Source: Quercus robur (lineage: Eukaryota > Streptophyta > Magnoliopsida > Fagales > Fagaceae). Taken from it: a stretch of 64,000 bases of DNA. Below are positions 34,194-45,439 of the stretch, one piece after another (the stretch's first letter is position 1; every line of letters starts with the position of its first letter). The translations under genes and the position numbers were made by a program. The stretch covers positions 17,984,857 through 18,048,856 of the forward strand of contig NC_065545.1 in NCBI RefSeq assembly GCF_932294415.1. Direction: 5' to 3'. The notes under the pieces were generated by a model. The model was not told the origin of the DNA. It saw only the letters and a program-made list of their open reading frames with translations, and did not search any database.

Positions 34194-35791
34194 TTAGACG
34201 ACATTGGGCACCACAGAATTATAGTGCTCACCGAGCCCAAATGCATGCTTATGGTATGATAGCATGATACTTGAATTCAATGAACCATTCCCATCATCGG
34301 ATTTGTACTCCTTCCCCATCTCTACATCAGGGAAGGACCCCGATAATATCATGATATGTTTTCTAAGGCAGTGAGTTAAAGCACCGAGCTCTAGTTGGCC
34401 TCCCCATGCCGCAGTTGACTCCACTTCTTTGCAGTAATTCTCAAATCTCTCTGTAACTGAATTATCAGAAGCACCCTCTGACACATTCTCTGACAGGAAA
34501 AATGGGATGAAATCGGATGCATGTTTCCTCATATAAGCAGCCACCATTTCTCGAAGCTCTTGGTATGTATAAGGAGATGAACCACCAGAGAGGAGGGCTA
34601 ACTGGTCCTCAACAGCTCGGTAGAGGCAGTGCCCATCTGGCTTTATTTCAGTAACAGTCAAACCAAGGGGTTCAAGCTTTCTTTCCAGTTTCTCATTTTC
34701 AACCATTCGATCACTTATAATATTGCTCTGCTCTTCTTGGATTCTTTGCTCTCTTGCTGCTTCTTCCTGAGCTCTTTTTTCTCGCCTCTTTGCACTCTTA
34801 CTGGGCTTTGAATCCTTTGATTGGTCAGGTTGACTGGTAACAGAAACCCCAGCTATTGCTTTCACCAAAGTGTCAATAGTGCCTTTTCCATTTCCACTAC
34901 TGCCACTGTAGCCTAATGAGGCAAGTTCTTTGGTATGGTTTTCTTTAAGCTTAGCAGAAAGTTGAGAAACCTCTTCCTCCACCTGCTTCTTCTTAGCTTT
35001 CTGTTCAGCCTTGCTACCTTTGGCTGCTGCCTTTTTCAGCCCAATTTCCTTGTTCTGCAGCTGTGATATCTCTTTCCTGCACACAAATAATAGTCATTTG
35101 TGCAATAACATGAGAATTTGAAAAGGCTGAAACACAAAATACAACAATTCTGAGGGACAATGCTCAATCACACAAAAGGAATAATAAATAAGAATAAGAA
35201 CATTCCTTTCAACCACTGATTTGCAGAGCAGGGAACAGTTGAGGCATGCTATGCTCAAATCCACCACCATTCAAATTTTTTTTACTTTATATCAGGAGTG
35301 TGTTTCATATTATAAGGCTTAGTAGCACTGCTTGTTTTCATGAAGGCCCTCTTCTACTTTTTACTTTAGCAACAGGGATGAGTAAATTAAGCTCGTAAGT
35401 GTCAAGTTCACTTAGCAAAATTCATTTTTGGATTAGAATCCAACTGTGCTAATCCAAATTAATTATTTCTTCTCCACAATCTTTTAGAAAGGGAAACAAG
35501 ACATTGGTAACACTGCCTCTTTCAACAAGGCTATGTCTTCTTATTAAACTACCACTTGTATGCTGGAAAACTAGGAATAAACCGGAAGCAGCCAGAAACC
35601 ATCATTGTTGCAGAATAGTTAAAATCAAGAAATAAACAAAATGAAAAGCAGTGAAGTGATAGTTTAGATTTGTGATAAATAAATGACCTGTGCCTAGCAA
35701 GCATTTCATCACGAGTTTCCTCTTTCTTTTGTGATGCATTATCTGAAATTGTTTCAGATGTTTTATCCTCTATTTCTTGAGTGTCCTCCAT
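34194..35791 (-). CDS. OTU5: OTU-domain cysteine deubiquitinase, OTU5-like (two coding exons)
   Basis: Coding exons are 35688-35791 and 34194-35076. The intron has GT at 35687 and AG ending at 35077, and joining gives ..[16 protein letters not shown].. in frame, 328 residues in all. An N-terminal charged, Lys/Glu-rich coiled-coil-like region ([40 protein letters not shown]) precedes the OTU fold. Catalytic motifs are visible: DGHCLYRAV (Asp and the nucleophile Cys) and near the C-terminus LGEHYNSV (His). The protein closely matches what I recall of Arabidopsis OTU5 (At3g62940) and resembles animal OTUD6B; such enzymes cleave ubiquitin chains. A 5'UTR intron precedes the ATG. Its place near the glutaredoxins matches the Arabidopsis order, which supports orthology. 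It looks intact. Confidence 0.94.
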
Positions 35792-35800
35792 TTAAGCAAC

Positions 35801-36990
35801 CCTGCAATCAAGGTAGACAATAATGCAGAGCACAGGGTGGAAACCTTCCAATGCAAATAACTAGCATTTTAGATCTTTTGAAACCATCTGGGGAGAGGGG
35901 AAAAGGCAGAGAGAGGGAGGAGTACAAAAAGATGATAAAAAACAGGCATCTCTTTAAATTAAAAACTGAGGAAATCTAAGTTCGATGAACAACTTTAAAA
36001 GATTACAGAAGCCATCTTCAATTTTAGCATGCTAGTATGTACACAGTTATTTAAGCTCTAACATGTATCAAATACATACAATATAGTTTCTAAGAGTCAG
36101 CAAAATTTTTCTACCTACATGAACTGTCTAAATATATGGTGCAACTTATGACTTGTTGACATACAAATTAAACTAATTCCTGGTATAACCAGTGTCAGAC
36201 TGTCACAAATTAAAATCATTTGGTTCATGCAAATATTGTGCCACTTATACCTATACAATTGAAAGTTGAAACATTGTTGCAAACATGTGGTGATATAAAG
36301 AAGGTTAAATATGGTGGCATGGAAAGCAACATCGTGAGTAACAACCTCCAATGGCTACATTAAGAACGTCTACAGTACTTTTTTTGATAAATTAAGATCC
36401 TCTAGAGTTCTTAAGTAAACTCCACCATGAAATCCTAAAATCCTATCTATACACTTTGAAATGAGTGGATTGGATTTTAAAATGTCATCAATAATCTACA
36501 TAGATACCAAATAGTCATAGTCAAACTTTCACTTAAGGTATCAACATTAACATCAACAACAATGCATCATACAACAAATTCACGTACATACTGAACAGTT
36601 AAAACATAAACCAAAATCAATTTAAAATTCAAATACAATCTTTTGCTAGAACCCATTCTAAAAATCACAACACAAAGAGATATTAAAAATAAAAAAAACT
36701 GATTCTCACAAAAATGGAATCAGATAATAACCCACAAACCAAAACAGTCTTAAACATACATACAAGATACTATACTAGGTACTAGACAGTTTTTAAATTT
36801 ACATTCTTTGAATAACAAGAAAAACACAAAAAAAAAAACTAAAGTTTGAAACTTTATGAAAATTTAGAAAATGTTTTAATAAGATTTCTTACCAAGCAAT
36901 CAAAGGGTTTGAAGAAGAAGAGCCTCAAGTATCGATAATGAGAGAGAGACAACATAGAATAATATTTAAGGTTAGGGTTTACCGTTTACG
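35801..36990 (-). other. 5'UTR exon and leader intron of the OTU5-like gene
   Basis: On the minus strand the leader exon (about 36893-36990, CT-rich, with aaaccctaaccttaaa) ends TTG|GTAAGAAATC at 36893/36892. An acceptor GATTGCAG ends at 35802, just before GGTTGCTTAAATGG, which contains the ATG at 35791. The intron, 35802-36892, is about 1.09 kb and AT-rich with no other feature seen. The exact transcription start is a guess. Confidence 0.65.
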
Positions 36991-37044
36991 CGTGAAACAA
37001 CCTAGAATTCTCTGAAAGCATATGCTGAGTTTAAGTACTGTTCT

Positions 37045-37640
37045 TTAAATATCCTTTTAAAATTCAGACATCTGGTTCACTTATTTCACAGACCAAACGG
37101 CGTTAAAAGTTAAAACCCTTTTCTTTCTTTTTTTTTTTTTTCTTTTTCTTTTAAAACTTAGATGCACAAATACAGACACGATACTGTAACCCGACATGAT
37201 ACGGCAGATAGGATACTATTACGACATATGCTATCCAAATAGAATGTCCTCATTAAAACCCATTTAGAAATGCTGGAGAAAACCCTAAACCCATCTTCTC
37301 CTACTTCTGCATTTCAAAAGCAGAAAAGCTCATTGTTATTCTAAAGATTAATCTATCTGGTGAGTGTGAGATATTTACCTTTTGGTTGGTTGGTTGTATA
37401 AAATCAATCAGATCAACAGATTTCAGATGAATGATTCATTCAGGGCTCAAGAGAATGAGAGATTGAGATATGGTTCCACCCCAGATCAAAGAGATATGGG
37501 GCTTGCCTTTTTTTCTCCGGATTTTAACGGGGGTAACTAAAAAGGGAAAAAGGCACATATGGTTTTAACGCCGTTTGCTCTTTGAAATAATTAAGGGTCA
37601 GATTAACAAATACACTTAAGATATTTACTACTAATAAATT
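37045..37640. mobile_element. TIR element with gene-like insert (possible Pack-MULE) upstream of OTU5
   Basis: AAACGGCGTTAAAA at 37095-37108 is matched by its exact reverse complement at 37563-37576. Similarity extends outwards imperfectly for about 50 bp (ttatttca, gatct-gacc, taaatatc). Between the arms, on the plus strand, is a 5'UTR-like stretch (ctaaacccatcttctcc), a consensus donor CTG|GTGAGTG at 37359/37360, an acceptor TTCATTCAG ending at 37443, and then ATG at 37470 opening MVPPQIKEIWGLPFF before the frame ends. This looks like the first exons of some host gene captured between inverted repeats. The source gene is not recognised and no target duplication was fixed. Confidence 0.45.
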
Positions 37641-38026
37641 ATTTTAATTTTTTTTTAATATTATGGAAAACATAAAAAGCTATATATATAAACTAGTTTT
37701 TTTAGCTATAATTTTAAAAATATATATACAATTTATTAATCAATACTCATAAGAAAACTGTTGAATTTTCATATAGAAATTTAAAAGGGTAAATAATTAT
37801 ATCTAAGTTTTACCTATTTTATTTTATACTAGTTAATGGCTCGTGCATTGCATGGTTTTATTATAAATTTATATGACATAATAATAAAATGAATAAATTG
37901 TATTGATGTAACAACCATCAAATATAAAATGATAACACCTCAATGAAAAATACCAATTGTGCTATAATGAAACTTGTAGTTACATGTATCAAATTTTTTA
38001 CATTAGAATATATTTTTAGTGTATCC

Positions 38027-38401
38027 TTATTCTTGGTTGTCATTGTTCTTTATTAAAATCTTTAGTTCTTCAGGGCATGTTACTCAAGACAAAGCAATGT
38101 ACAATTGGTCATGGCTGAACATTAGACTTTGCGAGTAGAGGGCAATGTTGTTTAGAATTTGTCCTTGACTTTTTTTTTTTTTTTTTTGGTCACGACATAA
38201 CAAATCTTTAAAGGAAACTATCTTCTTTTTAGGACGAATGGTCTCTTGCACAAATATTCGATTCTTCAATAGTGTTTTTTTGCCTTTTGGAGATTGAATT
38301 TGTAGCTCTTTGTTGTCGTTCATAATGGATGTTGTAAGGTTGAATTTATTCAACCATCTAATTGGCTTTATTCCATGCCAAATTTGCTTGTAATTCAGCA
38401 T
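38027..38401 (-). pseudogene. Helitron helicase (PIF1-like) C-terminal fragment
   Basis: The translation carries LMFSHDQLYIALS followed, after a TGA where Arg is expected, by VTCPEELKILI. This matches the conserved FSHGQLYVALSRV-x-x-x-GLKILI end of plant Helitron helicases, superfamily 1 enzymes that drive rolling-circle transposition. Upstream residues (Lys-rich, IRPKKKIVSF) show no helicase motif, so only the last motif is preserved. A poly(T) run at about 38169-38187 lies within the frame. The fragment cannot be functional. Confidence 0.75.
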
Positions 38402-38427
38402 TTAGTAATCCTGTATTTAGGTGGGTT

Positions 38428-39417
38428 TGTTGTAAGGGTAGTGAGTGAGATAGAGTGAAGACTGCTCAAGAGTGTGCAAGAAAACAGAGTGTCGCGGCTG
38501 GGACTCGCGGGTGCAAGCCGCCAGAAGCAGCACACGTGTCAAGCATGCTGGAAGATGAACAGTCATGCTAGCTGGAGCACTACAGGACAAAACAGGACAA
38601 CTGGCCATACGGTTAACTCGCGACTGGATCTCGCGACTTAGTCAAGCCGCGAGCCACCCATGTTTTGTAAAATCCTGACGTTTCATATTCCTCTCCACTC
38701 TAGTATAAATACCCCTTTAACCCACGATTGAAAGAGAGCTTCCAGAGAGAATTTTGAGAGAGAAACCCTAAAGAAAAACAAGATTGTTTCACACACAATT
38801 CCTACCTTAGAGTCTCATCAAAATCCCTCACTCTCTTCCTCTCCATTGTCAAAACCTTGAGAGGCATTATACCAAACCTGGTTCTCACCATTATCATCTC
38901 TGTGAGACAGTCGTTTGGAGTTCTGGGAAGCAGTTAGGAAGGAGCCAATCTTCATTGGTTGATGCTACGGTGTAGTAGCGGAATCCGGAAAGCTAGAAAA
39001 GAAAAAGGTTCGGCGCAACCTTGTTGGAGCAAGAAGCTTGGAGGGCTTAGGTGCACTGGGTAGATTAGGCTTGGAGGGTCTATTGCTGTCCTTGTATCCC
39101 AACTGTATTTTCTAGTGGATTGATTACCGCTTGGAGGGCGGCGGAGAGGTTTTTCGCCGAGGTCTTCGGTTTCCTCTTCGATAACACATCGGGTGTTATC
39201 TTTGTGTTTGCATCTTCCTTCCTCTCTATCTCTGCCTTTATATTATCTGCTGTGATTTTATTATGTTATGGCTCAGATAGTTTTTATCCTATTTCACATT
39301 ATAGCATATGTTAAGTTTCCGCACACTTGTTGTTTAACATATTGCTTGTGTTGGTTAAGTTAATTTTTGGGGGTCTAAACGTTCAAAAGTGTATTGGTAC
39401 ACGTTTTTGAACTTTCA
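38428..39417 (+). mobile_element. Solo LTR, probably Ty1/copia (fossil)
   Basis: About 990 bp beginning near tgttgtaagggtagtgagtg and ending ttttgaactttca. It has a TATA box (agtataaatac, about 38702), a CT-rich leader, and a 3' part with tttccgcacacttgttg and ggtctaaacgttcaaaag, the style of plant copia LTRs. No internal region or partner LTR is adjacent. The boundaries are approximate and no clear target duplication was found. The open frame at 39120-39314 is part of the LTR. Confidence 0.55.
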
Positions 39418-40336
39418 GATGTTCGTTTTAATCTTGCACCTATTGTTATTTCAAAGTTGTTCAACTATTTTAAGAAAGGAAAAAAAGTTAGATGCAGTAC
39501 ATTAGGTGCTATTCCTTAGGTTCTTTCTTAAGATTTAGTCATTTGGCTTTTTAATTAAAAAATATTCTTTCATCCTATGAGAAAAAATCCACATGGCAAA
39601 ATCTCAAAAATGGAACTTATAGAACAACATCTAAATACTGTACCTAAATCTTGCTTTTTAAGAAAAATGAAAAGTTTATGCCAAAAAACTATTCCTTATT
39701 GGACTCAAAACACTTGAAAACAAATTTATTGATGAAATAAATGTACACAATTCAAGCAAATGAGTTTGCAATTTGCTACCAATTTATTATGTAAAATAAA
39801 TGCATGACCATATTGGTACCTTCAATTGTTCATTGCTTATATGGTCTGTTGTAAGAATAGTTGATTCTTGAATTGTGATTCTTCGTCTTTTCTTGGCTGA
39901 TTCTATAGATATTGATTGTCGTAAATTCATAATCGATCTTCGTTTTAATCTTGCAACTCTTGTTATTTTAGCATTGTGCAACTATAAAACCCAAAACTAA
40001 AAAATAAAGGCAAACTGCTATAGTATAGACAACTAAACTAATCGTATGTATATTTGAAAGACAAATCAAGTACATGTAAAGTGTAAAAAATCTTGTAATT
40101 CAAAGTGAGACCAATAAATCAAGAAATAAGCTTTTATGATTTCAAGAAATTAATATAGCAGCAATTCAAGTTGAATATAAAATAACCTCACGGATTTAGT
40201 AAATAAATACATTTATGCATACCCGAGTGATTCTATTGAGCATTAAAAGACTCAAAATGCCAATGAGATGGATTTATGAATGGTTGAGAAAAATTGGTGG
40301 CACTCCATTTGTTGTTCTTCTCTAGTTTATATATTA

Positions 40337-41045
40337 CTAGCGCATAACCCGTGCATATGCACAGTACAATTAAAAAAATTATAATTATACACATATGGAT
40401 TCAAAGTATACTCTCTCTTTTAATGTTGGAAAAGTTTAGCTATAAAATTGGTTGTAGTCTAAAACTACAATCTTACTCAATATCTTTTTATTGGAGGTAA
40501 ATTTTGACAAATCCACCATTGGATTACATCTTCTTCTTATATCCTCCATACTTGCAAAAATTTTAGGAAATTAAAGATCAATAGCTATGTCATCAATAAA
40601 TTGTTTAAATGACAAGTTTTGGTAGTTTAAAATTATGCATAAAATATAAACTTATAGATCATATAGTAAATAATATCTGATTGATACAAAATTTGACTTG
40701 TATATTAAGAGTGTAAAGAACATGGAATTCAACGGTTAGATTTTCAAAATATGTAGTAATATTTACTTTATTGAATAAGGTTGTAACCTTATGCTACAAT
40801 CAATTTTGTAGCTAAACTTTATCATTTTAAAAAAAAAAAAAAATTTTGGATATACACATGAGTTTACTCTTTTATTTATTTATTGGATTTTAGATGATTT
40901 ATTTATATTAGACACTTCGTTTTTTGCACCTCATTAACTCACCGAGAACAAAAATTTTAAAAACTTAAATAGGACATGAGGCACAAAATTAAACAACAAT
41001 TGGAATCCAATTTAGAACCTAATTAGATTTTCTTTTAGTTTTGCC

Positions 41046-41141
<96 letters not shown>

Positions 41142-41733
41142 TAGCATTGAATGTTAGCAACTCAAACGAAACTTAGCCTACAAAATAATCCAAAACTATA
41201 GATTTATATTGAGGATACATTCCATTAAATTACTTTAAGGATATATTCATTATCCATTGTAATTTTATTAATTTATATATAAACATAAATCTTAAATTAC
41301 ATCTAAGCTAAATAAGAATTGCAATTGGAATTAACGTTAATCATAACTCTTTTTTTTTTTTAGGAAACGTTAATCATAACCCTATATTAAATTTTGGTGT
41401 TTATCCAAAGAATAAAAAAGTAAAGGGAAAAAATTGTTTGATAAGTTAGAAGGAACTTCTCAAGAAGTTGATATGGGAAAAAAGAAAAAAAGAAAAAGAA
41501 AAGAATATGTCCATGAGGCGTTAAATTAGAGAAGATATAGATGAACAATGATTACACGTTAATTTAGTTTTTGCTATTCAATTTGATTAGGTCTCTCTTA
41601 GGTATAGTAGTTATATGCCACCAAATAACTAAATTTAATTTTTTAAAAAGAAATTTAATAAATTTTCTGCAATTTGGTATAGCCACTTGGCGCAACCACA
41701 ACTTTAAGCCCAACTTTTATTATATAGTATATA
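40337..41733 (-). mobile_element. Helitron 2 (non-autonomous)
   Basis: The minus-strand 3' end has a perfect 12-bp palindrome, GTGCATATGCAC (40351-40362), ten bases before CTAG (40340-40337), followed by host T: a canonical Helitron end. The other end, read on the minus strand, is tatactatataataaaag, the same sequence that ends Helitron 3 at about 46650, so the two share a family. It has no coding capacity. It contains a 91-bp AT/AG microsatellite. Its right end lies directly against the 3' end of Helitron 3. Confidence 0.65.
41047..41137. repeat. Compound (AT)12(AG)33 microsatellite
   Basis: An uninterrupted AT run changes to an AG run of about 67 bases. Pure long tracts such as this are usually length-variable. 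Confidence 0.95.
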
Positions 41734-41797
41734 TTAGTCGCAAATTTGTAATACGCACGAGAACCTACCTATTTGTGTAGTAGACTAAAATATTTTT

Positions 41798-41980
41798 TAT
41801 AAAATCCTAACTTGATTATGAAATTATACCATCACATAAATTACTCCAGTCTTTTATGTTCAAATTTGATAAGGAAGCCATTGCTTGAACGAGCAATGGT
41901 TATAAAATCCTAACTTGATTATGAAACCATACCATCACATAAATTACTCCAGTCTTTTATGTTTAAATTTGATAAAGAAG
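41798..41980. repeat. Tandem duplication, about 80-bp unit
   Basis: ataaaatcctaacttgatta, through ccatcacataaattactcc, to aaatttgataa occurs twice, at about 41798-41875 and 41900-41977. The copies are nearly identical and are separated by about 25 bp. Confidence 0.85.
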
Positions 41981-41999
41981 TTGGCTTGTAAAAAATTTG

Positions 42000-42706
42000 C
42001 CAGATGTTTTTAGATATAGCAAAACAAAATTGAAAATTCAAATATAAAAACTTTCAAAATGCCAAAAAATATTAAAAGAATCAAAAGATTCATTGTCTAG
42101 AAATTATTGAAACAAAACAAAATATATGTGTGATTACACAATAGAGAAACATAAGAGAAAGATGTGTTATCTTCAAAAGAATGATCCATGGTTATAACTG
42201 TTGAAATCTGCCAAATTGTTTTAGATATTACAAAAATAGTCAAAACCTACAAATTATAGAAACAACATAAAAAAATGTGACTATAGTGTTACCTTTAAAA
42301 GAAATAATCCATCACTATAGTCGTGGAAATCTGTCAAATAATTTCAATATTGCAAAATAATATCTCAAAAATTCATATGTTAAAAATTCTGAAATGCCAA
42401 AAAATATTAAAAAATCACAAGATTCATTATTTAGAAATTATTGAAGCAAAAAAAAAAAAAAATGTATATATAACTACACAATAGATAAATATAAGAAAAA
42501 GATAGGTTACCTTAAAAAAAAAAAAAAAATACATGGCTATAATTGTTGAAATTTTCCCAACAATTTCAAATATTACAAAAAAAAAAATGAACCCAAAAAT
42601 ACATATGTTAAAACTTCCAAAAGGAAAAAAGAGTTAAGAATTAAAAGATTTAGAGCCTACAAATTATAGAAACAAAAAAAAAAAAAAATGTGACTAATGT
42701 TGTAAA
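42000..42706. repeat. Four-unit diverged tandem array
   Basis: Units begin near 42000, 42211, 42333 and 42554. They alternate between long (about 210-220 bp) and short (about 120-150 bp) versions. Each begins with a gccaaat-ttt-agatattac-like motif and ends near gttgaaatct. The short units lack the aatgccaaaaaatattaaa segment. Confidence 0.65.
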
Positions 42707-42736
42707 TCCAACCAAAAATGAAGTTTGATAGATCTA

Positions 42737-43018
42737 AAAGCACCCACAACTAACAGTGGATAGCACATGATCAAAAATCTTAAATTTGTAAACAAACTTA
42801 AAACCAAAGCAATAAAAATTGGAATGCTTATAGTCTTATTAGCCATAAACACCTACGAACTACAAAGATTTGTCATATAATAGATCTAAAAACACCCACA
42901 ACTAATATTGGATAGCACATGATCAAAATCTAAAATTTGTAAGCAAATCCTAAACCCAAAGCAATAAAAATCGGAACTGCATACGGTCTTATTAACACCT
43001 ATGAACTAAAAAGATTTG
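42737..43018. repeat. Tandem duplication, about 140-bp unit
   Basis: acccacaacta, ggatagcacatgatcaaaa, aaagcaataaaaat and aaagatttg recur in order, at about 42737-42872 and 42890-43018, with moderate divergence. Confidence 0.8.
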
Positions 43019-43044
43019 TTTTTTTCTTAATTTGTTTCTTGATC

Positions 43045-43150
43045 TTACATGAAGTTAGCTCCGAAGAAGTTCATCATGTTGGGATTGTGAGCCATGAATC
43101 GGTTCATCAATTGTTGCTTTTGGATCTCATTGCTTGTGGGATGGCGCATC
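43045..43150 (-). pseudogene. NudC/BOBBER-like C-terminal gene fragment
   Basis: On the minus strand this reads RHPTSNEIQKQQLMNRFMAH, then NPNMMNFFGANFM and a stop. It resembles the C-terminal tail of plant NudC-domain BOBBER co-chaperones, which I recall as LPTSDEMQKQ-IL-KFM-EHPEMDFS-AK. Only this tail (about 35 residues) is present; the CS/p23 domain is absent. It lies within Helitron 3, so capture of a last exon by the Helitron is plausible. The match is by memory. Confidence 0.5.
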
Positions 43151-43152
43151 TA

Positions 43153-43690
43153 CTTTTTTTTTTTTTTTTTTTTGGAGAAATAAAAATGTTTCATTAGTAG
43201 TTTAAATCCTATTCTGCCATTGGATTTACAACAAAGAAAAAAAATTAAATAAATGGTCTAAGGCATCCTATAAAGGAAGAGACAATCTTATACTGATGTA
43301 GCTTGTAATAAGATTCACAAGTAATACAGATAACAATGATTTATAACATGATCCCGCAAAGAGCTTTTGAACCTTCAACAGAGCAATATCTAATAGAGTA
43401 CCTTATAATATCAAACAGATGGTAAATACTTGTTTAGATTGAAGGGCAGGGAGTAAAATTCTTCACTCCTTGTGTCACCCTTGAAGGACCGGAACTTGTC
43501 CCACCAATGTTTACCTCTGTCTTTCCTTTTACCTCTGTCTTCCTGATTGTACGGTCTCGATGCAGTGTGTTGTCCAGGAAATAAGCCACACAGCCAGCAA
43601 CAAAAGGTTCTTATGAAAAAGTGACGTTTATGATATCGTTGAACCATCTTGCTCCTGTATGCCACGCATTTGCTTTTGATCAAACATGAT
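43153..43690 (-). pseudogene. Retroposed transcript end with poly(A) tail (unidentified gene)
   Basis: On the minus strand the sequence ends ..acatttttatttctcc followed by about 22 A residues (plus-strand T run at 43154-43175). Upstream is an open frame, 43411-43683, of 90 residues (KMVQRYHKRHFF, then RGKHWWDKFRSFKGDTRSEE) ending in a stop, and then about 230 bp that would be 3'UTR. Coding end, UTR and poly(A) in this order suggest a processed, 5'-truncated retrocopy of an mRNA. I do not recognise the protein. No target duplication was identified. It lies directly beside the NudC-like fragment. Confidence 0.4.
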
Positions 43691-43699
43691 TGTAAACTT

Positions 43700-44345
43700 C
43701 ACGAGCAAGCTATGATTGTGAAAGATGGGAGAAGTATGCCGAGGAGGAGTATCTCCTCAGCTAATGAGGTGGAGGTCAGAAAGTGTGTTTTGTCGTCCAA
43801 GGTGATGTTTTAGGAAATTCTATTGATGAAGATATGCTTTGTGAACGTACAGGACAAATGAGAGTTGGGAAATATCTAAGGGAAAGCTGCTACCACCGCA
43901 TTGAATGCTCTGTAGCTAACTCTTTGGCTGCATTAATGAGGAAGTGATACCTGAACAGTAGTTTTTAGCCTTACAGCTACTCTCCAGAGACTTCAAGAAG
44001 GTGTTGATGTGATAGGGATCAACACCAACAATTTAACCTACATGTGGAGGGCAGAGATGAAGGCAAAGGGAGAGTATAAAATAGGAAGAAGGCAATGAGA
44101 GAAAGGGATCGAAAAATTGAGAGGAAAATACTGTAGCAATCAAGAGTTTAACTTGTAATCAAACTTGAGAAGAAATATATAAGAACTGATCTCTTCGAAT
44201 TATGCCGAGGACAATTTTCTTTAGGTTAAACTAGTCTATCTTCATTTTCTTGTCATCTGGATCCACTTTGCTTGTTGTCTGACTCATTAAAGCCCAGTTT
44301 TCCAACCAACTTTCTACAAATTCATTGTATTGAGCTCTTTGGGCC
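43700..44345 (+). mobile_element. LTR-like block (fossil, uncertain)
   Basis: gatgggagaagtatgccgag and ggaggagtatctcctcagct, then gagagtataaaatagga (TATA-like, about 44071) and gaattatgccgaggac, look like a plant LTR of unknown family. I cannot fix the ends or find a partner. Confidence 0.3.
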
Positions 44346-44399
44346 TAAGTTCATACATCCTTTGAGCTTGGGAGCCAAACTGTGGCCTTACAATATATA

Positions 44400-45415
44400 T
44401 ATGTATGTATGTATGTATGGCACTTAAAAATCTTTCCATAATACTTGCTAACATGTATAGTAGCAGAAGTGCTAATCATATATAAATTTCTTGTATATAT
44501 GACTAAAAACAAATTCCATAAATTACAAAAATGTAAGTATTTAGACTGCAATGTAAATGTTTACCTATAAATTACTAGTCATAGCCATTTTAATGTTGCC
44601 ATAAGTGAGGAAATAATCAGCATAATCAATTAAGAACACCAAATCAAAAAATAATATCAATAATCAAGATGAATTGCATTATCTAATTTTTTTTATAAAA
44701 AAAAAAATCATATAATTTAAGTAGTAATTGAACTACCTTAATAGAAAAATAGATACTAAAAAAATAAAAATAAAGATAGCTCTTCTCACATAAATCTCCT
44801 AATTTCATATGGAAGATGAGTTCCATCCCAAATAGATTTAGTGATAAAATTTTGACCGAAATAAAAATTCCATAAATTATATATATATATATATATATTT
44901 ATTTATATAAAAGTATCTAAACCTTCTAGGGTACCACAATCAAAATAATTTCAAAAATAGATAAATAAAAGTACATAAAGAGAAAACAAAATTTGTATTG
45001 CAATGTAAATGTAAAAGTTTCCATATAAATTACCTGTGTGTATCTAAACCTTCTAGGGCACCACAATCAAAATAATTTCAAAAATAGATAAATAAAAGTA
45101 CATAAAGAGAAAAACAAAAATTGTATTGCAATGTAAATGTAAAAGTTTACATATAAAATATCTGTGTCTAGCCATTTTGATATTGACATTGGTATCTAGC
45201 CATTTTGATATTGCCATAAGTGAGGAAAATAATTTGCACAATCAATTAAGAACACCAAATCAAAAAATACATCAATAATTAAGATGAATTGCATTATGTA
45301 AAATATTTTTAAAAAATCATAGAATTTAAGTAATAATTGAACTACGTTAATAGAAAAATAGAAATGCAAAAAAATAAAAAATAAAAAGAAGATAGCTATT
45401 TTCACTAAAAAGCCA
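44400..45415. repeat. Nested tandem duplications
   Basis: A 127-bp unit (gtatctaaaccttctagggt to tatctgtgt) is present twice head to tail, at 44912-45038 and 45039-45167, almost identical. Around it a larger unit (tagccattttgatattgcc, ataagtgaggaaa, aagaacaccaaatcaaaaaa, then a poly(A)-rich end) occurs at about 44580-44790 and 45172-45400. A tatg tetranucleotide run lies at about 44401-44420. Confidence 0.8.
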
Positions 45416-45439
45416 AATCCTTTCTTCTACAGTTCTTTA

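Larger units (their letters stand above)
37829..40336 (-). mobile_element. Helitron 1 (decayed, with helicase relic)
   Basis: Read on the minus strand, the 3' end is a short imperfect hairpin (ccatgcaatgcacgag, 37836-37851) followed by CTAG at 37832-37829 and then host T, the Helitron rule. The C-terminal end of a Helitron helicase lies inside (38027-38401). The right (5') boundary is not certain; tatataaactagagaag just before 40337 could be the 5' end, which would make it abut Helitron 2. A solo LTR splits it. Confidence 0.6.

Noticed and set aside
39120-39314. Hydrophobic open frame of 64 codons
   Set aside because: It lies inside the solo LTR and has no independent support.
41047-41137. 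Possible CRISPR-like or satellite array
   Set aside because: It is a dinucleotide microsatellite; no spacer structure exists here or elsewhere in the window.
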